Source: Symsagittifera roscoffensis | Lineage: Eukaryota > Xenacoelomorpha > Acoela > Convolutidae | DNA length: 64,000 bases | Direction: 5' to 3' | NCBI RefSeq assembly: GCF_963678635.1 | Contig: NC_087069.1 | Coordinates: forward strand, 9,434,633-9,498,632 | In this document: positions 37,510 to 51,400 of the stretch, one piece after another | Layout: each line of letters opens with the position of its first letter | Position numbering within the stretch: position 1 is the first letter of the stretch | The notes under the pieces: model-generated | Told to the model about the DNA's origin: nothing | The model's input: only the letters and a program-made list of their open reading frames with translations | Database searches by the model: none | Position numbers and translations under genes: made by a program

Positions 37510-40500
37510 TGGTCATTAGATAGTCAAGCTGTGCTGTCCGGAGTTAGAGAGTGTGGTTTCTTCTAGTTCATTTTTGAGTATATCAGAATTTAGAATGTTT
37601 ACTCGTTCTAGCTTGTTAGTTTGGGTTTTTAGTGAGGTATAGTGGTCATTAAGCGAGAAATGCATCGATCAGCCAAAGAAGGTCATAAGTGTTGAGTTCA
37701 ACAAACTTTTTCTGGACATTAGATAGTCAAGCTGTGCTGTCCGGAGTTAGAGAGTGTGGTTTCTTCTAGTTCATTTTTGAGTATATCAGAATTTAGAATG
37801 TTTACTCGTTCTAGCTTGTTAGTTTGGGTTTTTATTGAGGTATAGTGGTCATTCAGCGACAAAAGCATCTATCAGCCAAAGAAGGTCATAAGTGCTGAGT
37901 TCAACAGTTTTTTCTGGACATTAGATAGTCAAGCTGTGCTGTCCGGAGTTAGAGAGCGTGGTTTCTTCTAGTTCGATTTTAAGTATATCAGAATTTAGAA
38001 TATTTACTCGTTCTAGCTTGTTACTTTGGGTTTTTATTGAGGTATAGTGGTCATTAAGCGAGAAATGCATCGATCAGCCAAAGAAGGTCATAAATGCTGA
38101 GTTCAACAAACTTTTTCTGGACATTAGATAGTCAAGCTGTGCTGTCCGGAGTTAGAGAGTGTGGTTTCTTCTAGTTCAGTTTAAAGTACATCAGATTTTA
38201 TAACGTTTACTCGTTCTAGCTTGTGACTTTGAGTGTTTTATTGAGAAACAGTGGTCATTAAGCGAGAAATGCATCGATCAGCCAAAGAAGATCATAAGTG
38301 CTGAGTTCAACAAACTTTTTCTGGACATTAGATAGTCAAGCTGTGCTGTTCGGAGTTAGAGAGTGTGGTTTTTTCTAGTTCAAATTTAAGTATATCAAAT
38401 TTCAGAATATTTACTCGTTCTAGCTTGTTACTTTGGGTTTTTATCGAGGTATAGTGATCATTAAGCGCGAAATGCATCGATCAGCCAAAGAAGGTCATAT
38501 GTGCTGAGTTCAACAAACTACTTCTGGACATTAGATAGTCAAGCTGGGCTGTCCGGAGTTAGAGAGTGTGGTTTCTGCTAGTTCAGTTTTAAGTATATCA
38601 GATTTTAGATTGTTTACTCGTTCTAGCTTGTGACTTTGGGTGTTTTATTGAGAAACAGTGGTCATTCAGCGACAAATGCATCTATCAGCCAAAGAAGGTC
38701 ATAAGTGCTGAGTTCAACAGTTTTTTCTGGACATTAGATAGTCAAGCTGTGCTGTCCGGAGTTAGAGAGCGTGGTTTCTTCTAGTTCGATTTTAAGTATA
38801 TCAGAACTTAGAATGATTACTCGTTCTAGCTTGTGACTTTGGGTTTTTATTGAGATATAGTGGTCATTAAGCGAGAAATGCATCGATCAGCCAAAGAAGG
38901 TCATAAATGCTGAGTTCAAAAAACTTTTTCTGGACATTAGATAGTCAAGCTGTGCTGTCCGGAGTTAGAGAGAGTAGTTTCTGCTAGTTTAATTTTAAGT
39001 ATATCAGATCAGAATGTTTAATCGTTCTAGCTTGTGACTCTGGGTGTTTCATTGAGGTATAGTGGTCATTAAGCGAGAAATGCATCTATCAGTCAAAAAA
39101 GGTCATAAGTGTTGAGTTCAACAAACTTTTTCTGGACATTAGATAGTCAAGCTGTGCTGTCCGGAGTTAGAGAGTGTGGTTTCTTCTAGTTCAATTTTAA
39201 GTATATCAAATTTTAGAATGTTCACTCGTTCTAGCTTGTTACTTTGGGTTTTTACTGAGGAATAGTGGTCATTAAGCGAGAAATGCATCGATCAGCCAAA
39301 GAAGGTCATAAGTGCTTAGTTCAACAAACTTTTTCTGGACATTAGATAGTCAAGCTGTGCTGTCCGGAGTTAGAGAGTATGGTTTCTGCTATTTCAATTT
39401 TAAGTATATCAGAATTTAGACAGTTTACTCGTTCTAGCTTGTGACTTTGTGTTTTTATTGAGGTATAGTGGTCATTAAGCGAGAAATGCATCGATCAGCT
39501 AAAGAAAGTCATAAGTGCTGAGTTCAACAAACTTTTTTGGACATTAGGTAGTCACGCTGTGCTGTCCGGAGTTAGAGAGTGTGGTTTCTGCTAGTTTAAT
39601 TTTAAGTATATCAGATCAGAATGTTTAATCGTTCTAGCTTGTGACTCTGGGTGTTTCATTGAGGTATAGTGGTCATTAAGCGAGAAATGCATCTATCAGT
39701 CAAAAAAGGTCATAAGTGTTGAGTTCAACAAAGTTTTTCTGGACATTAGATAGTCAAGCTGTGCTGTCCGGAGTTGGAGAGTGTGGTTTCTTCTAGCTCA
39801 ATTTTAATTATATCAGATTTTAGAGTGTTTACTCGTTCTAGCTTGTTACTTTGGGTTTTTATTGAGATATAGTGGTCATTAAGCGAGAAATGCATCGATC
39901 AGCCAAAGAAGGTCATAAGTGCTGAGTTCAACAAACTTTTTCTGGACATTAGACAGTCAAGCTGTGCTGTCCGGAGTTAGAGAGTGTGGTTTCTTCTAGT
40001 TTAATTTTAAGTACATCAGATTTTAGAATGTTTACTCGTTCTGGATTGTTACTTTGGGTTTTTATTGAGATATAGTGGTCATTAAGCGAGAAATGCGTCG
40101 ATCAGCGAAAGAAGGTCATAAGTGCTGAGTTCAACAAAGTTTTTCTGGACATAAGATAGTCAAGCTGTGCTGTCCGGAGTTGGAGAGTGTGGTTTCTTCT
40201 AGTTCAAACCTAATTATATCAGAATTTAGAAAATTTACTCGTTCTAGCTTGTTACTATGGGTTTTTATCGAGGTATAGTGATCATTAAGCGCGAAATGCA
40301 TCGATCAGCCAAAGAAGGTCATAAGTGCTGAGTTCAACAAACTTTTTCTGGACATTAGATAGTCAAGCTGGGCTGTCCGTAGTTAGAGAGTGTGGTTTCT
40401 GCTAGTTCAGTTTTAAGTATATCAGAACTTAGAATATTTACTCGTTCTAGCTTGTTACTTTGGGTTTTTATTGAGGTATAGTGGTTATTAAGCGAGAAAT

Positions 40501-41136
40501 GCATCGATCAGCCAAAGAAGGTCATAAGTGCTGAGTTCAACAAAGTTTTTCTGGACCTTAGATAGTCAAGCTGTGCTGTCCGGAGTTGGAGAGTATGGTT
40601 TCTGCTATTTTAATTTTAAGTATATCAGAATTTAGACAGTTTACTCGTTCTAGCTTGTGGCTTTGTGTTTTTATTGAGGTATAGTGGTCATTAAGCGAGA
40701 AATGCATCGATCAGCTAAAGAAAGTCATAAGTGCTGAGTTCAACAAACTTTTTTGGACATTAGGTAGTCACGCTGTGCTGTCCGGAGTTAGAGAGTGTGG
40801 TTTCTGCTAGTTTAATTTTAAGTATATCAGATCAAAATGTTTAATCGTTCTAGCTTGTGACTCTGGGTGTTTCATTGAGGTATAGTGGTCATTAAGCGAG
40901 AAATGCATCTATCAGTCAAAAAAGGTCATAAGTGCTGACTTCAACAAACTTTTTCTGGACATAAGATAGTCAAGCTGTGCTGTCCGGAGTTAGAGAGTGT
41001 GGTTTCTTCTAGTTCAAACCTAATTATATCAGAATTTAGAAAATTTACTCGTTCTAGCTTGTTACTATGGGTTTTTATCGAGGTATAGTGATCATTAAGC
41101 GCGAAATGCATCGATCAATCAAAGAAGGTCATAAGT

Positions 41137-44100
41137 GCTGAGTTCAACAAACTTTTTCTGGACATTAGATAGTCAAGCTGGGCTGTCCGTAGTTAGAGAG
41201 TGTCGTTTCTGCTAGTTCAGTTTTAAGTATATCAGAACTTAGAATATTTACTCGTTCTAGCTTGTTACTTTGGGTTTTTATTGAGGTATAGTGGTTATTA
41301 AGCGAGAAATGCATCGATCAGCCAAAGAAGGTCATAAGTGCTGAGTTCAACAAAGTTTTTCTGGACCTTAGATAGTCAAGCTGTGCTGTCCGGAGTTGGA
41401 GAGTGTGGTTTCTTCTAGTTCAATTTTAAATACATCAGATTTTAGAGTGTTTACTCGTTCTAGCTTGTTACTTTGGGTTTTTATTGAGGTATAGTGGTCA
41501 TTAAGCAAGAAATGCATCGATCAGCCAAAGAGGGTCATAAGTGCTGACTTTTTCTGGACATTAGACAGTCAAGCTGTGCTGTCCGGAGTTAGAGAAGGTG
41601 GTTTCTTCTAGTTTAATTTTAAGTACATCAAATTTTAGAATGTTTACTCGTTCTAGATTGTTACTTTGGGTTTTTATTGAGGTATAGTGGTCATTAAGCG
41701 AGAAATGCATCGATCAGCCAAAGAAGGTCATAATTGCTGACTTCAACAAACTTTTTCTGGACATAAGATAGTCAAGCTGTGCTGTCCGGAGTTAGAGAGT
41801 GTGGTTTCTTCTAGTTCAAACCTAATTATATCAGAATTTAGAAAATTTACTCCTTCTAGCTTGTTACTTTGGGTTTTTATCGAGGTATAGTGATCATTAA
41901 GCGAGAAATGCATCGATCAGCCAAAGAAGGTCATAAGTGCTGAGTTCAACAAACTTTTTCTGGACATTAGATAGTCAAACTGTGCTGTCCGGAGTTAGAG
42001 AGTGTGGTTTCTGCTAGTTCAGTTTTAAGTATATCAGAATTAAGAATGTTTACTGGTTCTAGCTTGTTACTTTTTTTTTATTGAGGTATAGTGGTCATTA
42101 AGCGAGAAATGCATCGATCAGCCAAAGAAGGTCATAAGTGCTGAGTTCAACAAAGTTTTTCTGGACCTTAGATAGTCAAGCTGTGCTGTCCGGAGTTAGA
42201 GAGTGTGGTTTCTTCTAGTTCAAAACTAATTATATCAGATTTTAGAATGTTTACTCGTTCTGGATTGTTACTTTGGGTTTTTTTTTGAGGTATAGTGGTC
42301 ATTAAGCGAGAAATGCGTCGATCAGCCAAAGAAGGTCATAAGTGCTGAGTTCAACAAACTTTTTCTGGACATTAGATAGTCAAGCTGGGCTGTCCGTAGT
42401 TAGAGAGTGTGGTTTCTGCTAGTTCAGTTTTAAGTATATCAGAACTTAGAATATTTACTCGTTCTAGCTTGTTACTTTGGGTTTTTATTGAGGTATAGTG
42501 GTTATTAAGCGAGAAATGCATCGATCAGCCAAAGAAGGTCATAAGTGCTGAGTTCAACAAAGTTTTTCTGGACCTTAGATAGTCAAGCTGTGCTGTCCGG
42601 AGTTGGAGAGTGTGGTTTCTTCTAGTTCAATTTTAAATACATCAGATTTTAGAGTGTTTACTCGTTCTAGCTTGTTACTTTGGGTTTTTATTGAGGTATA
42701 GTGGTCATTAAGCGAGAAATGCATCGATCAGCCAAAGAAGGTCATAAGTGCTGACTTTTTCTGGACATTAGACAGTCAAGCTGTGCTGTCCGGAGTTAGA
42801 GAAGGTGGTTTCTTCTAGTTTAACTTTAAGTACATCAAATTTTAGAATGTTTACTCGTTCTAGATTGTTACTTTGGGTTTTTATTGAGGTATAGTGGTCA
42901 TTAAGCGAGAAATGCATCGATCAGCCAAAGAAGGTCATAATTGCTGACTTCAACAAACTTTTTCTGGACATAAGATAGTCAAGCTGTGCTGTCCGGAGTT
43001 AGAGAGTGTGGTTTCTTCTAGTTCAAACCTAATTATATCAGAATTTAGAAAATTTACTCCTTCTAGCTTGTTACTTTGGGTTTTTATCGAGCTATAGTGA
43101 TCATTAAGCGAGAAATGCATCGATCAGCCAAAGAAGGTCATAAGTGCTGAGTTCAACAAACTTTTTCTGGACATTAGATAGTCAAACTGTGCTGTCCGGA
43201 GTTAGAGAGTGTGGTTTCTGCTAGTTCAGTTTTAAGTATATCAGAATTAAGAATGTTTACTGGTTCTAGCTTGTTACTTTTTTTTTATTGAGGTATAGTG
43301 GTCATTAAGCGAGAAATGCATCGATCAGCCAAAGAAGGTCATAAGTGCTGAGTTCAACAAAGTTTTTCTGGACCTTAGATAGTCAAGCTGTGCTGTCCGG
43401 AGTTAGAGAGTGTGGTTTCTTCTAGTTCAAAACTAATTGTATCAGATTTTAGAATGTTTACTCGTTCTGGATTGTTACTTTGGGTTTTTTTTTGAGGTAT
43501 AGTGGTCATTAAGCGAGAAATGCGTCGATCAGCCAAAGAAGGTCATAAGTGCTGACTTCAACAAACTTTTTCTGGACATAAGATAGTCAAGCTGTGCTGT
43601 CCAGAGTTAGAGAGTGTGGTTTCTTCTAGTTCAAACCTAATTATATCAGAATTTAGAAAATTTACTCGTTCTAGCTTGTTACTTTGGGTTTTTATCGAGG
43701 TATAGTGATCATTAAGCGAGAAATGCATCGATCAGCCAAAGAAGGTCATAAGTATTGAGTTCAACAAACTTTTTCTGGACATTAGATAGTCAAACTGTGC
43801 TGTCCGGAGTTAGAGAGTGTGGTTTCTGCTAGTTCAGTTTTAAGTATATCAGAATTAAGAATGTTTACTGGTTCTAGCTTGTTACTTTTTTTTTATTGAG
43901 GTATAGTGGTCATTAAGCGAGAAATGCATCGATCAGCCAAAGAAGGTCATAAGTGCTGAGTTCAACAAAGTTTTTCTGGACCTTAGATAGTCAAGCTGTG
44001 CTGTCCGGAGTTAGAGAGTGTGGTTTCTTCTAGTTCAAAACTAATTATATCAGATTTTAGAATGTTTACTCGTTCTGGATTGTTACTTTGGGTTTTTATT

Positions 44101-44764
44101 GAGGTATAGTGGTCATTAAGCGAGAAATGCGTCGATCAGCCAAAGAAGTTCATAAGTGCTGACTTCAACAAACTTTTTCTGGACATAAGATAGTCAAGCT
44201 GTGCTGTCCGGAGTTAGAGAGTGTGGTTTCTTCTAGTTCAAACCTAATTATATCAGAATTTAGAAAATTTACTCGTTCAAGCTTGTTACTTTGGGTTTTT
44301 ATCGAGGTATAGTGATCATTAGGCGAGAAATGCATCGATCAGCCAAAGAAGGTCATAAGTATTGAGTTCAACAAACTTTTTCTGGACATTAGATAGTCAA
44401 ACTGTGCTGTCCGGAGTTAGAGAGTGTGGTTTCTGCTAGTTCAGTTTTAAGTATATCAGAATTAAGAATGTTTACTGGTTCTAGCTTGTTACTTTTTTTT
44501 TATTGAGGTATAGTGGTCATTAAGCGAGAAATACATCGATCAGCCAAAGAAGGTCATAAGTGCTGAGTTCAACAAAGTTTTTCTGGACCTTAGATAGTCA
44601 AGCTGTGCTGTCCGGAGTTAGAGAGTGTGGTTTCTTCTAGTTCAAAACTAATTATATCAGATTTTAGAATGTTTACTCGTTCTGGATTGTTACTTTGGGT
44701 TTTTATTGAGGTATAGTGGTCATTAAGCGAGAAATGCGTCGATCAGCCAAAGAATGTCATAAGT
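41137..44764 (+). repeat. Satellite B higher-order repeat made of X and Y trimers
   Basis: Two distinct three-monomer units can be followed: X (599 bp, marked by 'ctgggctgtccgtagtt' and a monomer lacking 'ttcaacaaa') and Y (607-609 bp, marked by 'ctggacataagatag', 'tactggttctagc' with a long T run, and 'ttctggattgttac'). Their order is X 41,137, Y 41,736, X 42,343, Y 42,942, Y 43,551, Y 44,158. An earlier X-like stretch lies near 40,330. The final three Y copies are almost identical. Confidence 0.85.
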
Positions 44765-47016
44765 GCTGACTTCAACAAACTTTTTCTGGACATAAGATAG
44801 TAAAGCTGTGCTGTCCGGAGTTTGAGAGTGTGGTTTCTTCTAGTTCAAACCTAATTATATCAGAATTTAGAAAACTTACTCGTTCTAGCTTGTTACTATG
44901 GGTTTTTATCGAGGTATAGTGATCATTAAGCGCGAAATGCATCGATCAGCCAAAGAAGGTCATATGTGCTGAGTTCAACAAACTACTTCTGGACATTAGA
45001 TAGTCAAGCTGGCTGTCCGGAGTTAGAGAGTGTGGTTTCTGCTAGTTCAGTTTTAAGTATATCAGAATTTAGAATATTTACTCGTTCTAGCTTGTTACTT
45101 TGGGTTTTTATTGAGGTATAGTGGTCATTAAGCGAGAAATGCATCGATCAGCCAAAGAAGGTCATAAGTGCTGAGTTCAACAAAGTTTTTCTGGACCTTA
45201 GATAGTCAAGCTGTGCTGTCCGGAGTTAGAGAGTGTGGTTTCTTCTAGTTTAATTTTAAGTACATCAGATTTTAGAATGTTTACTCGTTCTAGATTGTTA
45301 CTTTGGGTTTTTATTGAGGTATAGTGGTCATTAAGCGAAAAATGCATCGATCAGCCAAAGAAGGTCATAATTGCTGACTTCAACAAACTTTTTCTGGACA
45401 TAAGATAGTCAAGCTGTGCTGTCCGGAGTTAGAGAGTGTGGTTTCTTCTAGTTCAAACCTAATTATATCAGAATTTAGAAAATTTACTCGTTCTAGCTTG
45501 TTACTTTGGGTTTTTATCGAGGTATAGTGATCATTAAGCGAGAAATGCATCGATCAGCCAAAGAAGGTCATAAGTGCTGAGTTCAACAAACTTTTTCTGG
45601 ACATTAGTTAGTCAAGCTTTGCTGTCCGGAGTTAGAGAGTGTGGTTTCTTCTTTCAAACTTAATTATATCAGAATTTAGAATGTTTACTCGTTCTAGCTT
45701 GTTACTTTGGGTTTTTATTGAGGTATATTGGTCATTAAGCGAGAAATGCATTTATCAGTCAAAGAAGGTCATATATGCTGAGTTCAACGAATTTTTCTGG
45801 ACATTAGATAGTCAAGCTGTGCTGTCCGGAATTAGAGAGCGTGGTTTCTTCTAGTTCAATTTTAAGTATATCAGAACTTAGAATATTTACTCGTTCTAGC
45901 TTGTTACTTTGGGTTTTTATTGAGGTATAGTGGTCATTAAGCGAGAAATGCATCGATCAGCCAAAGAAGGTCATAAGTGCTGAGTTCAACAATTTTTTTC
46001 TGGACATTAGATAGTCAAACTGTGCTGTCCGGAGTTAGAGAGTGTGGTTTCTGCTAGTTCAGTTTTAAGTATATCAGAATTTAGAATGTTTACTGGTTCT
46101 AGCTTGTTACTTTTTTTTATTGAGGTATAGTGGTCATTAAGCGAGAAATGCATCGATCAGCCAAAGAAGGTCATAAGTCCTGAGTTCAACAAACTTTTTC
46201 TGGACATTTGATAGTCAAGCTGTGCTGTCCGGAGTTAGAGGGTGTGGTTTCTTCTAGTTCAAACTTAATTATAACAGAATTTAGAATGTTTACTCGTTCT
46301 AGCTTGTTACTTTGGGTTTTTATTGAGGTATATTGGTCATTAAGCGAGAAATGCATTTATCAGTCAAAGAAGGTCATAAGTGCTGAGTTCAACAAATTTT
46401 TCTGGACATTAGATAGTCAAGCTGTGCTGTCCGGAATTAGAGAGCGTGGTTTCTTCTAGTTCAATTTTAAGTATATCAGAACTTAGAATATTTACTCGTT
46501 CTAGCTTGTGACTTTGGGTTTTTATTGGGGTATAGTGGTCAGTGGTCATTAAGCGAGAAATGCCTCAATCAGCCAAAGATGGTCATAAGTGCTGAGTTCA
46601 ACAAACTTTTTCTGGACATCAAATAGTCAAGCTGTGCTGTCCGGAGTTAGAGAGTGTGGTTTCTTCTAGTTCAATTTTAAGTATATCACAGAATTTAGAA
46701 ATTTTACTCGTTCTAGCTTGTGACTTTGGGTTTTTATTGAGGTATAGCTGTCATTAAGCGAGAAATGCCTCAATCAGCCAAAGATGGTCATAAGTGCTGA
46801 GTTCAACAAACTTTTTCTGGACATTAGATAGTCAAGCTGTGCTGTCCGGAATTAGAGAGTGTGGTTTCTTCTAGTTAAATTTTAAGTACATTAGACTTTA
46901 GAATGTTTACTCGTTCTAGCTTGTTACTTTGGGTTTTTAGTGAGGTATAGTGGTCATTAAGCGAGAAATGCATCGATCAGCCAAAGAAGGTCATAAGTGC
47001 TGAGTTCAACAAACTT

Positions 47017-48440
47017 TTTTGGACATTAGGTAGTCACGCTGTGCTGTCCGGAGTTAGAGAGTGTGGTTTCTGCTAGTTTAATTTTAAGTATATCAGATCA
47101 GAATGTTTAATCGTTCTAGCTTGTGACTCTGGGTGTTTCATTGAGGTATAGTGGTCATTAAGCGAGAAATGCATCTATCAGTCAAAAAAGGTCATAAGTG
47201 TTGAGTTCAACAAACTTTTTCTGGACATTAGATAGTCAAGCTGTGCTGTCCGGAGTTAGAGAGTGTGGTTTCTTCTAGTTCAATTTTAACTATATCAAAT
47301 TTTAGAATGTTTACTCGTTCTAGCTTGTTACTTTGGGTTTTTACTGAGGTATAGTGGTCATTAAGCGAGAAATGCATCGATCAGCCAAAGAAGGTCATAA
47401 GTGCTGAGTTCAACAAACTTTTTCTGGACATTAGATAGTCAAGCTGTGCTGTCCGGAGTTAGAGAGTGTGGTTTCTTCTAGTTCAATTTTCAGTACATTA
47501 GACTTTAGAATGTTTACTCGTTCTAGCTTGTTACTTTGGGTTTTTAGTGAGGTATAGTGGTCATTAAGCGAGAAATGCATCGATCAGCCAAAGAAGGTCA
47601 TAAGTGTTGAGTTCAACAAACTTTTTCTGGCCATTAGATAGTCAAGCTGTGCTGTCCGGAGTTAGAGAGTGTGGTTTCTTCTAGTTCAATTTTAAGTATA
47701 TCAAATTTTAGAATGTTCACTCGTTCTAGTTTGTTACTTTGGGTTTTTACTGAGGTATAGTGGTCATTAAGCGAGAAATGCATCGATCAGCCAAAGAAGG
47801 TCATAAGTGCTGAGTTCAACAAACTTTTTCTGGACATTAGATAGTCAAGCTGTGCTGTCCGGAGTTAGAGAGTGTGGTTTCTTCTAGTTCAATTTTGAGT
47901 ACATTAGACTTTAGAATGTTTACTCGTTCTAGCTTGTTACTTTGGGTTTTTAGTGAGGTATAGTGGTCATTAAGCGAGAAATGCATCGATCAGCCAAAGA
48001 AGGTCATAAGTGCTGAGTTCAACAAACTTTTTTGGACATTAGGTAGTCACGCCGTGCTGTCCGGAGTTAGAGAGTGTGGTTTCTGCTAGTTTAATTTTAA
48101 GTATATCAGATCAGAATGTTTAATCGTTCTAGCTTGTGACTCTGGGTGTTTCATTGAGGTATAGTGGTCATTAAGCGAGAAATGCATCTATCAGTCAAAA
48201 AAGGTCATAAGTGTTGAGTTCAACAAACTTTTTCTGGACATTAGATAGTCAAGCTGTGCTGTCCGGAGTTAGAGAGTGTGGTTTCTTCTAGTTCAATTTT
48301 AAGTATATCAAATTTTAGAATGTTCACTCGTTCTAGCTTGTTACTTTGGGTTTTTACTGAGGAATAGTGGTCATTAAGCGAGAAATGCATCGATCAGCCA
48401 AAGAAGGTCATAAGTGCTGAGTTCAACAAACTTTTTCTGG
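47017..48440 (+). repeat. Satellite B five-monomer repeat spacing (about 1,011 bp)
   Basis: The variant 'ttggacattaggtagtcacg' at about 47,017 recurs at about 48,028, and the following monomers with 'atcagatcagaatgtttaat' and 'gaatgttcactcg' recur in the same order. The same variant appears earlier near 39,537 and 40,750. Five times 203 is 1,015. Confidence 0.7.
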
Positions 48441-51400
48441 ACATTAGATAGTCAAGCTGTGCTGTCCGGAGCTAGAGAGTGTGGTTTCTTCTAAATCAAT
48501 TTTGAGTATATCAGAATTTAGAATGGTTACTCGTTCTAGCTTGTTAGTTTGGGTTTTTATTGAGGTATAGTGGTCATTCAGCGAGAATTGCATCTATCAG
48601 CCAAAGAAGGTCATAAGTGCTGAGTTCAACAATTTTTTCTGGATATTAGATAGTCAAGCTGTGCTGTCCGGAGCTAGAGAGCGTGGTTTCTTTTAGTTCA
48701 ATTTTAAGTATATCAGAACTTAGAATGATTACTCGTTCTAGCTTGTGACTTTGGGTGTTTTATTGAGGAACAGTGGTCATTAAGCGAGAAATGCATCGAT
48801 CAGCCAAAGAAGGTTATAAGTGCTGAGTTCAACAAACTTTTTCTGGACATTAGATAGTCAAGCTGTGCTGTCCGGAGTTAGAGAGTGTGGTTTCTTCTAG
48901 TTCAATTTTAAGTATATCAAATTTTAGAATGTTTACTCGTTCTAGCTTGTTACTTTTACTGAGGTATAGTGGTCATTAAGCGAGAAATGCATCGATCAGC
49001 CAAAGAAGGTCATAAGTGCTTTGTTCAACAAACTTCTTCTGGTCATTAGATAGTCAAGCTGTGCTGTCCGGAGTTAGAGAGTGTGGTTTCTTCTAGTTCA
49101 TTTTTGAGTATATCAGAATTTAGAATGTTTACTCGTTCTAGCTTGTTAGTTTGGGTTTTTATTGAGGTATAGTGGTCATTCAGCGACAAATGCATCTATC
49201 AGCCAAAGAAGGTCATAAGTGCTGAGTTCAACAGTTTTTTCTGGACATTAGATAGTCAAGCTGTGCTGTCCGGAGTTAGAGAGCGTGGTTTCTTCTAGTT
49301 CGATTTTAAGTATATCAGAACTTAGAATGATTACTCGTTCTAGCTTGTGACTTTGGGTTTTTATTGAGATATAGTGGTCATTAAGCGAGAAATGCATCGA
49401 TCAGCCAAAGATGGTCATAAGTGCTGAGTTCAACAAACTTTTTCTGGACATCAGATAGTCAAGCTGTGCTGTCCGGAGTTAGAGAGTGTGGTTTCTTCTA
49501 GTTCAATTTTGAGTATATCAGATTTTAGATTGTTTACTCGTTCTAGCTTGTTACTTTGGGTTTTTATTGAGGTATGGTGGTCATTAAGCGAGAAATGCAT
49601 CGAACAGCCAAAGAAGGTCATAAGTGCTGAGTTCATCAAACTTTTTCTGGACATTTGATAGTCAAGCTGTGCTGTCCGGAATTAGAGAGTATGGTTTCTG
49701 CTATTTCAATTTTAAGTATATCAGAATTTAGAAAGTTTACTCGTTCTAGCTTGTGACTTTGTGTTTTTATTGAGGTATAGTGGTCATTAAGCGAGAAATG
49801 CATCGATCAGCTAAAGAAAGTCATAAGTGCTGAGTTCAACAAAGTTTTTCTGGACATTGGATAGTCAAGCTGTGCTGTCCGGAATTAGAGAGTGTGGTTT
49901 CTTCTAGTTAAATTTTAACTATATCAGATTTTAGAATGTTTACTCGTTCTAGCTTTTTACTTTGGGTTTTTTTTTAGGTATAGTGGTCATTAAGCGAGAA
50001 ATGCATCGATCAGCCAAAAAAAGTCATTAGTGCTGAGTTCAACAAACTTTTTCTGGACATTAGATAGTCAAGCTGTGCTGTCCGGAGTTAGAGAGAGTGG
50101 TTTCTGCTAGTTCAATTTTAAATTTATCAGAATTTAGAATGTTTCCTCGTTCTAGCTTGTTACTTTGGGTTTTTTGTGAGGTATAGTGGTCATTAAGCGA
50201 GAAATGCATCGATGAGCGAAAGAAGGTCGTAAGTGTTGAGTTCAACAATTTTTTCTGGACATTAGATAGTCAAGCTGTACTTTCCGGAGTTAGAGAGTGT
50301 GGTTTCTGCTAGTTCAATTTTAGATATATCAAAATTTAGAATGTTTCCTCGTTCTAGCTTGTTATTTTGGGTTTTTTGTGAAGTATAGTGGTCATTAAGC
50401 GAGAAATGCATCGATGAGCCAAAGAAGGTCATAAGTGCTGAGTTCAACAAACTTTTTCTGGACATCAGATAGTCAAGCTGTGCTGTCCGGAGTTAGAGAG
50501 TGTGGTTTCTTCTAGTTCAATTTTGAGTATATCAGATTTTAGATTGTTTACTCGTTCTAGCTTGTTACTTTGTGTTTTTATTGAGGTATGGTGGTCATTA
50601 AGCGAGAAATGCATCGATCAGCCAAAGAAGGTCATAAGTGCTGAGTTCATCAAACTTTTTCTGGACATTTGATAGTCAAGCTGTGCTGTCCGGAATTAGA
50701 GAGTATGGTTTCTGCTATTTCAATTTTAAGTATATCAGAATTTAGACAGTTTACTCGTTCTAGCTTGTGACTTTGTGTTTTTATTGAGGTATAGTGGTCA
50801 TTAAGCGAGAAATACATCGATCAGCTAAAGTAAGTCATAAGTGCTGAGTTCAACAAAGTTTTTCTGGACATCAGATAGTCAAGCTGTGCTGTCCGGAATT
50901 AGAGAGTGTGGTTTCTTCTAGTTAAATTTTAACTATATCAGATTTTAGAATGTTTACTCGTTCTAGCTTTTTACTTTGGGTTTCTATTGAGGTATAGTGG
51001 TCATTAAGCGAGAAATGCATCGATCAGCCAAAAAAGGTCATAAGTGCTGAGTTCAACAAACTTTTTCTGGACATTAGATAGTCAAGCTGTGCTGTCCGGA
51101 GTTAGAGAGAGTGGTTTCTGCTAGTTCAATTTTAAATATATTAGAATTTAGAATGTTTCCTCGTTCTAGCTTGTTACTTTGGGTTTTTTTTGAGGTATAG
51201 TGGTCATTAAGCGAGAAATGCATCGATGAGCCAAAGAAGGTCGTAAGTGCTGAGTTCAACAATTTTTTCTGGACATTAGATAGTCAAGCTGTGCTGTCCG
51301 GAGTTAGAGAGTGTGGTTTCTGCTAGTTCAATTTTAAGTATATCAGAATTTAGAATGTTTCCTCGTTCTAGCTTGTTATTTTGGGTTTTTTTGTGAAGTA

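Noticed and set aside
45639-46459. Recurrent open frames of 61-83 codons in satellite B (both strands)
   Set aside because: They repeat monomer by monomer with stops at the same phase. There is no start context or codon signal independent of the satellite.
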